A DNA stretch of 64,000 nt, from contig NC_069662.1 in the NCBI RefSeq assembly GCF_027244095.1, forward strand, positions 16,580,501-16,644,500. The letters run 5' to 3'. The notes beneath the pieces are model-generated. The model saw only the letters and a list, made by a program, of their open reading frames with translations, searched no databases and was not told the origin of the DNA. Position 1 is the stretch's first letter, and every line of letters begins with the position of its first letter. This DNA is from Hemicordylus capensis. Lineage: Eukaryota; Chordata; Lepidosauria; Squamata; Cordylidae. The translations under genes and the position numbers were made by a program. Positions 23,501 to 35,500 of this stretch are shown here, piece after piece.

Positions 23501-26500
23501 TCCTGGCTGTACACGGTATCCACAAAATTCTTCTCCAGCACCAAAGTTCAAAAGTGTCCAGCTTTTGCATCCATAGAGTGTCATGGAAAAAACCATTGTC
23601 CAAACGATTCTAATCTTTGTAGGTACGGACATGTCACGGCATCTAAATATCCTTTTCAAGGCCTTCATTACAACCCTACCAAGTGCTAGTCTGCAGCATA
23701 TTTCTTGACTGCTGGATTCTTTACTGTTGATGGTCGATCCTAAAAGGCAGAAGCTATTCACCACGTCAGTGCCTTCATTATCAATTCTGAGGCTGGTTGC
23801 TATTTAATAAAACCATATTTTATTTGCTCTGAGTGAGCAAAGACGTGGTTGATTCTGAAATAATCTAGAATAAGATGCTGATCTTGTGAACAGTACCCTA
23901 AAGGAAATAGTTTGGTGGAAGGAAAGACAAGAATGCATGTTGCAATTTTTCTACAATAAGGGTGGAAAAGAGATCATTTCATCAGTAGCAGCTACCTGGG
24001 ATTCCAGTGCAATGTTGTAGTACTGCTTGTATCTTTTGTCGTCAAATTCTAACCACAAGGCTGTGCACAGCTTAGATGAAGAGTAACACTGGCAAGACAG
24101 ATGAAAGCACAATGAACCTCAAGTCACATTGGGCAACACAATTCATATGCAGAAAATCCAATTTATGCTTAAAGTATAATGTGCTTTGTTGATTGCAATG
24201 ACTAATTTGAAAATGGGATGGCCATATATAGTAAGACCTTAAAAAAACACATACTCTAAATTTATGCAATAGCTCCCTCAAAAAGTCACAATATTTTGGT
24301 GTCTCTCTTAGGAGGTAAGAAACCCACTCAGATATTTTACCATGTTTCCACATGCTTGCAAATCTAGAAGAAGAACATCACAGCTTAAGTGCTACTTGTC
24401 TCACCAGAATGGATGATGTCTGCCATCTTATTCATGCACATTTTATTAAATACAATTGCAAACAAAATATCAAATAGTATTGGCCTTCTGAGTTCATAAT
24501 TTCTTACTGTCACAACTTATTTATAGGAACATGAAGCTGCCTTATACTGAATCAAACCACTGGTCCATCTAGGTCAGTATTGTCTAACAGCAGTTTTTAT
24601 GGGTTTCAGATAGGGCTATTTCTCTGCCAAGGATTGAACCTGGGATCTCCTGCATGCAAGGCATGAGCTCTACCAGTGATGTAGTCTTTCCCCACTGTTA
24701 TGGTCCGTATCTTCATTATGCTGCCCTCTCAGCTTTACATACTGGGACTTGGAATAAACTGAAACCAGGAACCCATTAAATAGGGAAAGGATCCCATTCT
24801 TCCAACCGTCTATAAACCCAACCACAGTACTAAAGCTGGATGGAAGTTGGTATCCCCTACAAGTTACCTTTTTTGGACAATTCAGAAATCTTTACCTCAA
24901 TTTCTTTGGTGGCATGCAACACCCCAGTAACATTGATTCCAGAATTATTTTGTCCAAGATTACACTGGTAGATGAGAAAGTTTTTAACTTCACATTTCTA
25001 GAAAAAAAGAGAGGTTAAAGAAAAAGTGAATCCACACTTAACTTTCATTTTTCAGGAGTCATTACATCCCTAGATCTTAACAGTCGATCTTACCATAGAG
25101 ATTACCACCAACCAGTACATTGGTGGTAATAGAGTGGATGGTGGCCTCCCGACTCCAGGCAGGCCTCAATAGACCTTTTGATCATCGTGATAGATGATTT
25201 GCATCAGCTGGCAGTGAGAGAACCCAATGTTTTTGGGTTCACACAACATGGAAAAGGTGGCAATAAAAGGAGCATGCACTCTTGGTAATTCCCTCCTACT
25301 TACTTGCTGCCATTACATATGAAACTGTCTTTAGAAAAGCAGCAGAAACACATTTTAAATAAATAAATAAATAAATAAATAAAATGCTATTAGTAGGAAT
25401 TATCTCTGACCAAACTTTTATGTCCAATGATAGTAAAGGCAAAGTGTGCCATCAAGTCTATTTCAACTCCTGGTACCCACAGAGCCCTGTGGTTTTATTT
25501 GGTAGGCCCTGCTAATTTACTCTAAGATAATGGCAGAACTGCACAAGAAGGAAGAAAGAAGGAGTGAAAAACTCTTCGAATCCTGATCTATGCCCCAACT
25601 AAGCAGAGATTACTCATTGGTGCTATCCCCAAAGCAAGGCAAGTCAGGAGCAAAAATAACCAGCCCTGGATGTTCCAGCTTTAAACACACTTGAAGTAAG
25701 GATTAATTACCACAAGTGAAGAGAAGCTGCTATAGGGACAAAGGCAATTCCAGAGGAAATTTTACAGTTTATTCACAATTGTTAAGTTGTAGGGATCTAA
25801 ATATGAAGGCAAAGATATTAAAGACAAAGCCTAGAGAGTATGCATTATAAAACTAGAAAATATTTATCTCTGATCAAAATCGATGCTGCACATTAACATT
25901 CGAGCACAGGACGACCAATACATTCAAGGAATCCACTTGGATGGAGCAGATTGAGGCAGATTTCCCCTAAGTAAAGCATTTTAGGATACATTGTTGGTGG
26001 ATGAGGAATCTCAGTGCCCAATGGGGCAGTCTTGTAAGGAATAAGATGTGAGGCTAGGAGCTATTGTCCACATCTCTGTGGAATCAATTGCAATCCGGTT
26101 CCATCAAAAAAATAATACTAATAATTATTATTATTATTAATACCAAGAGCTGCCTATTGATTGTTAAAGCCCCTTCAAAAGGCTCATTCACCCTGAAACA
26201 CCTGGCCACTCTGCATTTTTGACTGCCTTCTAACGGTACCTCAAGAGTGTGAGAACTAATCTTCCAACAGATACTGCAATTTAGGGTTTTAAAAGCAACT
26301 CTCATACTGAGATAATCTACCTCAATCTGGTGGGAGTGATTTTTGATGCCGTCTGATGCTCTTGTGCTTTTTGTATTGTTTTGGAGGGGCTGGCAACTCA
26401 CAGCGTGATCCTAGGAAAAGGAGAGCAAACCATGTTACCACTTCATATTTATATAAATTACAGATTCCTGTCTCCAATTTGACTGTTCTGTTAGCCATAC

Positions 26501-29500
26501 TTCAGCTCATCCAAACGTTGTCTTCCACCCAGACTTAGCTGTCCTAATCCAGCACTAGGGGGTGCTGCGTTTCCAGCCTGTGCATCCAGTTACCACCTTC
26601 TCTTTCTAAACTTACACTTTGGACAGTATCCACCTTCCATATCAGTCCAGAAGGAAGTACAGATGGCACCATCACAAACACTGTCATTTCAGGAGATGGG
26701 AAAGCACCCATAGGCTTGTTGATCACCTAGGGGGAGAAGCAGAAAGAGACAGAGGCAAAAAGGCTCAACAGGATTCAAGGGATAGTGGACAGAACATTGG
26801 CAAAGAGGAAACATAAGTGGGTAGAGGCAACACAAATATAAGGAGCTGTCTTATATAAAGTCAGACAACCATTTGTCCATCCAGCTCAGTACTGTCTAAT
26901 CTGATTAACAGACCTCCAAAGGTCTCAGCAGGGCTGGGAAAGACCTGTCTAACTGAGATCCTTTAATTAAAGATGTTGGAGATTGAAGCTGAAGTGATAT
27001 GCAAACAAAGTGCTCTAAGATACTTCTCTTTTCTGTCATTGGGTAGGAGACAGACCCAAGAAAACAGATGGATGTGGGTGAACATTTTGTTGGTGCACCA
27101 TATAGTCAGAACATGTATTTGGGAATTGTTTCATTACTGTAGACCTGTTGCTGAAAGCATGACTAGTAATTTTAGATCAATACTCAACACTTGCCCTTCC
27201 CTGCTAAAACTAGAATCTCTCAGATGCTGGAGACAAGCAACATGGGAAAGCTATATTTATCATGCCCTGCTTTGTAAGAGCATCTGACTGGTTGCTACCC
27301 AGAGACAGGGACGGGGCCGTAGTTCAGTGGTAGAGCATCTGCTTTGCACACAGAAGGTCCCAGGTTCAATCCCAGGACCTGCAAGGTTCAATCCCAGGAA
27401 GGCGGAGGGAGAGGACACAATTTTTGTAGCTCTCTCCTCCCTTCAGATCATGTTTTTGTGTCCAGGAATCTGTCCCTAAAGGGTGTGTGGCTCTCCCCTC
27501 CACCACCATGGCTGCAAGGAGACTGGAGCACACTTAAGTGCCAGTCTTTTTGGGTCTCCTCAGGGCTATTTCCTTTGTCCTAGCCCACTGGGGCTATTCT
27601 CACGATCAGCAAAAATCAGGCTAGGAGAGCCTAGCCCGATTTTCGCTGATCATGTAAATCACCGGGCTTGCGGGCAAGCCCAGTAGCTTACAAGCAGCTA
27701 GCCCACTTTTTTAGCCCTCCCCAAAGCCTGGGTTTGCAGAGCGAGCACTCTGCAAACCCAGGCTTTCCAATCGTGAGTAGCCGCAGTGCAGCTTCACGCC
27801 ATAGCTACTCACAAGTAGACCCCCAGAGGGGAGGCGAAAAGCCACCTCCCGGCTCCAGGGGTCTTCTCAGTATGCCCTGCACACTTGTGCAGGGCATACT
27901 GGAGCTTCCAGGGGCCATGCGGCCCCACTGGCTCCGTCACGAAGCTGGCAAACGTGTGGGCAGCCGATCCGGCCGCCCAGGGCTCCCTCCCCGCGCACAC
28001 TCCAAAACTGGGTCTCACTGATCATGAGACCTGGCTCACTATCTCCCAGTAAGTTTGGATTCTGAGCATCGGGAAAGGAATTCTAGAACTCTTAGTTTGT
28101 GCAGCGTGTGGGTTATCACTCACTTCGTACAGGTGTGTCACAGTCTTGTTTCCTTGGTCTAGGGAACTGAAGTCCACTCTCTGGATGGATGTATCTAAGC
28201 TGCATTGGAGAAAAAGCAGGTATGACAATGAGAGGCAAGAAGTGAGGCCAAGACAAGGCCACCCCTAATCCAAGCGGAATATTGGCCACAGATACTGATC
28301 TTGTGGCAGTGAACTGAACAGCGCCCCCTGCATCATTACTGCAACCCCTTATTCCCACTGCCTCCACAGAAGCCCCAACCACTCACAATACTAGCTAAGA
28401 CGAGTGAACCAGATTTTCCCTCTTTCTCAAAGGTATGTCTGAAGAGAAAGGTTTTCAGGCATTTACAAAGGCTGGAAGAGAGGGAACAGAATGCAGATCC
28501 TCTGGGAGGGCATTCTGTTGCCTTGGGGTCATGATCATGAAAGCCCTTGTCCTTGATGCATGACAGCTGGGCTTCTCAGATGACCTTGTAAGGCCTGTAG
28601 ATTCACTTGGGAGTAGGCAGTCCTTTGAATAAAGCTTTAAAGCTGAAAACTAGCACCTTGAATTGGATCTTGAAACAAACTAGTAGCCAGTGAAGCTCTT
28701 TCAGTATAGGGGTGTTATGCTCCACCCTGGCCGCTCCTGATAACAGTCTAGCTTCCATATTTTGCACTAGCTATCATTCATAGGACAGGAAGTTGCCTTA
28801 TACTGAGTCAGACCATTGGTCCATCTAGCTCAGTATTATCTACACTGACTGGCAGTGGCTCTCCAAATTTTCAGAAAGGAGTCTTTCCCAGTCCTACCTG
28901 GAGATGCCAGGGAGTGAACCAGGGACCTTCTGCATGCAAGCAGATGCTCTACCACTGAATGACAGGTCCATCCCTTAAGGGGAATATCTTACATCAGAGA
29001 AGGCTCACATGTAGTCACCCTTCCAAATGCAAACCAAAGCAAAACTTGCTTAGTAAAGGGGACAATTCTCGTTTGCTACTGCAAGACTGGCAGTTCTCCT
29101 TCAGTTTCCAAATACTCTTCAAGGGCAGCCCAGCATAGAGTGTATTACAGTAATCAAAGCACCTTGTGACTGAGGCATAGGTTACAGTGGCCAGATCTGC
29201 CTTCTTTGGGAAGAGACACATCTGGCACCCTAGTCAAATTTGTGCAAAGGCACCTCTGGTCCGAATGGCTATCTGAGCATCTTGGAGAAATGCCATTTTT
29301 CTTATCATCAGACCATTTTTGAATTCTGTTTTGGGCTGAAAGTCTAAACCTCTGCTGAAAAGTGCAATGAAGGATATACTAGGCTTGTTCACACGACTGC
29401 TGGTAGGATAGGAGGAGTGCCCAGCTGGGGTAGGAGAGCCAGGTTTGCTCCTAATGGGCAGTCATGTGCTTGCAAACATTAAGGAAGGGAGGAGGAGGAG

Positions 29501-32500
29501 TGATCGTGTGCGAGGTGGCAGCTGGGTAGCATGCCCTACCCAGATACTGTTCCCAATATTTTCCTGAAGTAGGAGAAAAAGCTGTCCTGCCCAGCTTCTG
29601 TCTTGCACACTATCACATTCCCCTCCTCCTCCCTTAATGACTGTCGATCAGGAGTGTATCTCGCTGTCCTACCCAGGCTGGGTGCTCCTCCTACCCTGCT
29701 GCTGTTTGTGTGAACAAACCAAGTATGTGCTAAATAGAATTCTTCACCAAGAAAAGTTGGATTCTGAGACTGATGGCTTATGCACAATAAAGAAATGCCC
29801 ATACATTGCTTAGGTTGCAGAATTCATTTTGTTTGTGGCACTCAAGGGGCAGGAAAAGAAGCGATACAAGGCCTTGAGCACTGGTGCTCTTACTCAGCTT
29901 TGCTCCTCTCCACTTCTGGAGTTCCACAAGGCATAGCCCAGACACTTTCAAGCCTAGCTTCTCACTCATAAGAGCGAGAAACTACACTTTAAAAAAGAAA
30001 AATACAATAAAAACTCAGATGTTTAGAAGTCTAAATTCTGCCCCCAACACCAGATGCTATGCTCACATGGCACTGGCACAGCAGAATACACATTGTCCTG
30101 GTTGAAATTCCTGGGTTCCACCCTTGCCTGTAGGGGAACCAGGGGAAAAGGTAACCTTACCTCCTGACAATGATGTTGACGGGGTACCGGACAGGAATGC
30201 TATCAGCGGCATTGTTGTCACTAAGGGATGTTATATCCTCCTCATTCTCACTGGAAGACAAATGTCAAACAAATGTCAAGAATATACAAATTACCTACTT
30301 GCCCTAGAAATGGCCCCAATTTCCATGTCTACGGCTGCTGCCACACTAGAATCTTATAGTGCTGAGGTAATGCTTTCCCACCGTTAGTTGTCAAATTAAA
30401 GCAGCAGTTCCACAGAACATTATATTATCTTGAATAGCCACCATCCTCTTCTATAAATGTCTATATCATTTACAATGGCTGTCCATTGTGCAACTCCATT
30501 TCTGCCATTTTGTGCATTTGTGCAAGAGTGTTCTCGTGCAATGGTGCATACATTCCACTAAAACGCAAAAGGAATGTTGCGCAGTATGTCAGCTAGTATA
30601 TACTTACCTGCTGACATTGACCACTATCTTCACCTCATTTCCCCAGGCATTGTTGTCAAGGATGCTAAACTGGAGTTGGATCAGAGCCTGAAATGAAGGC
30701 GAGTTAGTCAGAAGTGAGGCAGCCCCCACACCTGCACTTCTCTCGCGAGCATCAAACTCTCCCCTTTTGTCCTCACAGTCCTGATCTACGTGAGATGCAC
30801 ACCCTGATATCAACAGCCATGTTGTTGTGGATTCTTTTTTATTTTACACGGTGCTCATGGAAGAGGGGATATGCTTGCTTTCTGATTATCCCTCTCTACA
30901 AAAGCCAATGCCATTACCTCTGCCCATCAGATTTCCACTGACTAAATCCGCCAAGGTGTCCCTTCCCCATGGTTGTTTGCAATGGTCTCCCACAACCACT
31001 CACATGTTACACATGTCTTACAGCCAGTTCTCTCTCTTCCCAAAGAATCCGCCCCCACCTCCTGCTGGTCCTGCAGATGACCCCCCCCCCGCGCTCCATT
31101 CCACCTTGTGCACAGCTTCCTTTATTTGGTTCTTTCATTATAATATATGGGCTTCACCCAGACTTCAAAGGGCTCAATGCAAATGCACTGAGGGATGAGG
31201 GAGAGCCTCAGGCTCTGCCAATAATGGGGGTGGGGGTGATGAGGGGACAGCATCCTGTCAGGAACAAGTGATTTTTTTGCTTCCCAAACAGGAGGGAGTT
31301 CCCTATCGTATGGGAATGTATATTGTCACTACAGACTTCAGTGTTGAAGTGGTGTCTGCTTTCAAAGCATAGTTTATGACCTAGACCAGTGCTTCCCAAC
31401 CCCTTTAGTCTAGCAGCACTCTTTAAGAAAGATCGCAGCAGACTGCTCCCTAATCTGTCCCCCGACCATCCCCCCACCAACAATTTTTGTTTACTTAGAG
31501 CCAACTCACTTGCTCCTGTACTGGGAGGGAGCAGACTTGCCCCATAATGCACCAGGTTGGACAAGTCCCTCCCAGTGCAAACGGGAGTGAGCTGGCTCGA
31601 AAAGCGAGATGTTTAAACTCCTCTCTTTTGGAGTGGATGCCCGGATTTTGTAGCTGGCTCAAAGTGAGTCAGCGCAGCACACTGACCAGTGTCCTGGAGC
31701 TGGGAAATGCTGACCTAGATGATGATGCACACATGGCGGGAAGACAGGGTAGGAGTGGCCACCCGAACGTCAAGGCAACAGGTGAGGGACTGAGCTCTAG
31801 CTCAGACTGAGTCCTACTCAAAATGAATAGTGAATATGAAGCACTGTAAGCCCCTAACAACACACCGGTGTTACTGCATACTGACCTCTGCGTTCTCCCT
31901 GTAAACTGGGTGGCTGATATTGCACAAGAGGTCCTTGGAGTCTTGACCTTGCTGCATCCCATCACAGTTCACAATGGTTTGAGTAGTGGACTGTGAGAAG
32001 GTAAGTAGGGAAATGAACCACAGAGAAATTAATCCAGTTGCAGCTTGCCAACTGTTCCTATTCATCCCAGCACAGTTTATTTTCCAGTGGCTGTTTTTTC
32101 AATTATGTTGTATTTTCCAATTATATTGTATCATGTTTGTCACACACACGTGGGGGAGAAACCAGCATCTCCCCCACGTGTGTGTGACAAACATGATACA
32201 ATATAATTACACACAAACATGATACTGGGAACCCCTTTTTCATTTCTCTGCAGTGTAAACTGCTTTGTGAATTTATACTGTGAAGCCCTATACCTATAAC
32301 CGCCCTGAGCCATTTTTGGAAGGGCGGCATAGAAATCAAATAAATAAATAAATATTGATTGATATATTACAGGTGGAGTGCTGGTCTTGCAGTAGTGAGC
32401 ATGAATTGTCCATTTCACTTGCAAAGTGAACAGGGTAGTCTTGGCAGAAGGCAGCTTCCTAAGTATTCTTGAATAAGTACAAATAAACAAACTTTATCTT

Positions 32501-35500
32501 GCAAAGTAACAGCCGGACCAGTGGTCCCTCTAATTTTTTTCATCTCTGTGCGGAATGAGTTTTATTCTGGGCAGCAGTATCAAGGCACTGTGTACGCAGA
32601 TGCATTCAGAGTGGGGCCTTTCTAATTCAACATGAGCGCGATCTAAAATTAACTGAGTGGACATCAGAAAACTTGTGAGCACTTGCACGTGTGCACGCCT
32701 TAGAGGGGAACAGTGAGCCAGATCCAAATCTACAGAAATCCTGAGATCAAAGTAGAGTCTGGGTTTCTCCCTCCATCTCCCTGCATATCAGTGTGCAGTA
32801 CTTTAACCAAGGGTTAGTGCCCCAGCCCAACTGGGAAGATCACAGTTTAAGGAAAAGAGATAACATAAAACCATAAGAACAGCCCTGCTGGATCAGGCCA
32901 CGGCCCATCCCATCCAGCATCCTGTTTCACACAGTGGCCCACCAGATGCCTCTGAGAAGCCCTCAAGCAAGAGGTGAGGGCATGTTCTCTCTCTTGATGT
33001 TGCTGGGGGTGACAGTGGTGGTGAAAGCCTGCCCTTTTGTGGGTCGAACACATACCTTGAGCACAGAAGCTTTGCGGAAGGAAAGGCCTGGAATGTGAGG
33101 CACATGAAGGGTTACATAATATGCATTTTCTCCATTGTTCTTCAACTGCAGGCTCACATTCACCTCTTTTCCAGGCAATACAAGCAGCTCCTTAGATCTA
33201 GTTGGGGGAGAACAACTTGATTAGCAAGGTTGTATTCCTGACTTTGGGGGTGTCATTTTTTAATATACCAGACAGCAGGCCTGGTATAGCATTCAAATCT
33301 CACTTCAGCCATGAATCTGCTGAATGGCTGTGGGGCATATCTACATATAACGTTCTAAACTGGTTTAATAGGAATCTTTTTGGGCCTCTGTGCACTCACA
33401 CCTATAAGGTTCTGTGCCTGCACAGAGCCTCATTCAGAATCTTCTATCTAGAGCTTTGCCTCAGAGCTTTTTTAGGCAAGGAACATCTCCTCCAACCAGT
33501 GTTCCCTCTAACAGGGATTCCCAGATGTTGTTGACCTTAACTCCCATAATTTCCAAGCAAAAACCATTGCAGTTGGGGATTCTGGGAGTTGTACTCAACA
33601 ACATCTGTGAATCCCTGTTAGAGCGAACACTGCCACCAATTATAATTAGTGAAGAACCTCACTTAAGTAGGCATGGCTAGGATCCCACTCCTCAGTTGTC
33701 AACTGCCACAGCATCTGGCTTGTGAAGAATATCTCTGGGATTCGATGCTTTCTAGAGTGTTCCCTCACATTTTTCATCTTTCTTTTCTACTTTTGGTTAA
33801 TCTTGTGTTGCCAAAGCTGAATTCTCAGCAGCCTCATCAATTTACAGGGATTTTGAGGAAGCCACAATAGTTATTTTAGTCTAAAACCAATATTTGAAAT
33901 GTTTGGGGCTACAAGCTTTATAACCGGATGCCACAGAAGACTCTTCTTACTACTGCTTAACTCAAAATGGCTGCTGTCCTAGGTTTCAGTTCTCAGCCAG
34001 TGTTCCTCAGAACTGCTTTTCTACATGTTCCACTCATAGAACATCTTGGTTCCTATTATAATTACATGTTTGTAGTATAGATATATCATTAGGCAAGCAA
34101 CTATTCCCTTAGTGCCACCCTCACCGACTGTATGGTGATCCTAACAATATCTTATGGGGCTGTTGTAAGGATTTCTGAGATACTGTGTGTTTTGAACATT
34201 CAAATGGCACCTTATAAATACTAATCTCTATATATAATTCTCTAAGGTGTACCCATGGCTAATCCCGTGTGTAGCAGCTCTTGCAAGAGTTCGCGAGCAG
34301 AAGCACCATGGTGATTGGGCAGTGGGGATTCTATATGCATAAGAACAGCCCTGCTGGATCAAGCCCAAGGCCCATCTAGTCCAGCATCCCATTTCACACA
34401 CTGGCCCACCAGATGCCACTGGAAGCCACAGGCAGGAGTTCAGGGCATGCCCTCTCTCTTGCTGTTACTCTCCCACAACTGGTACCCAGAGGCACCCCGC
34501 CTCGAGGCTGGAGGTGGCCTATAGCCCTCTGACTAGTAGCCGTCAATAGACCTCTCCTCCATGAAGTTATCCAAACCCCTCTTAAAGCCATCCAGGTTGT
34601 TGGCTGTCACCACATCTCGTGTCAGAGAATTCCACAAGTTGATTATGCGTTGTGTGAAAAAGCACTTCCATTTGCTGGTCCTAGATTTCCTGGCAATCAA
34701 TTTCATGGGATGACCCCTGGTTCTAGTGTTATGGGAGAGGGAGAAGAATTTCTCTCTATCCACTTTCTCCACACCATGCATGATTTTATAGACCTCTATC
34801 ATGTCTCCCCGCAGTCGTCTTTTTTCTAAACTAAATAGCCCCAGGTGTTGTAGCCTAGTCTCATAAGAAAGGTGCTCTAGGCCCCTGATCATCTTGGTTG
34901 CCCTCTTCTGCACCTTTTCCAGTTCTACAACGTCCTTTTCAGATGTGGTGACCAGGATTGTACGCAGATAGGGAGGAGAAGCCTGTGATGGTTAAGGTCA
35001 ATTGGAATGCAACTGTTACTGGTTGGTGGACAGGGGTCTGCGAAGAGAGAGGTTGTGAGGGAGGAAAGAGCCCCTTCAGTAGAAGGAAGCTGCCGTTGTG
35101 TGAATTAGATGAGGAAACAAGATGAACAAGATCCGTTAACTCAGGAAGGGAGAGAGAGAGAGAAGGGAGGGGAAGAAAGACAAAGAGAAACAGCAAGTGG
35201 AGGAGAGAGAAAGAGAGAGAAAGAAGGGAGAGGAAGAGAGAAAGAAGGAAGGGCGAGGGATGGGCCTGAGCCTGTCAGAGGCCTGAATGAGCGGCCATGG
35301 AGCTTATTGGCAGCAAGGAAGGGCCCAGTCAACCACTGCTGCTGTTTGGGGCTACCGAGGCCACTGGCGGAGGCAGGCAGGCAAGGGACACGCCCGGGCC
35401 TGTCAGCGGCCTGAGGAGAACAAGCAGCCATGGCAGTGGCAGCAGCAAGGAAGGGCCCAGTCAATTACTGCTGCTGCTCCTCCTGTGAGGAGGAGCAGGA

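Noticed and set aside
27309-27380. tRNA-Ala gene candidate
   Set aside because: A and B boxes are good, but the same sequence occurs as decayed dispersed copies at 24524, 28779, 50902 and 59640, so it is a SINE head.
34533-34913. 126-residue protein on the - strand as a host gene
   Set aside because: It is the C-terminal end of CR1 ORF2, the same text as at 42030-42416.
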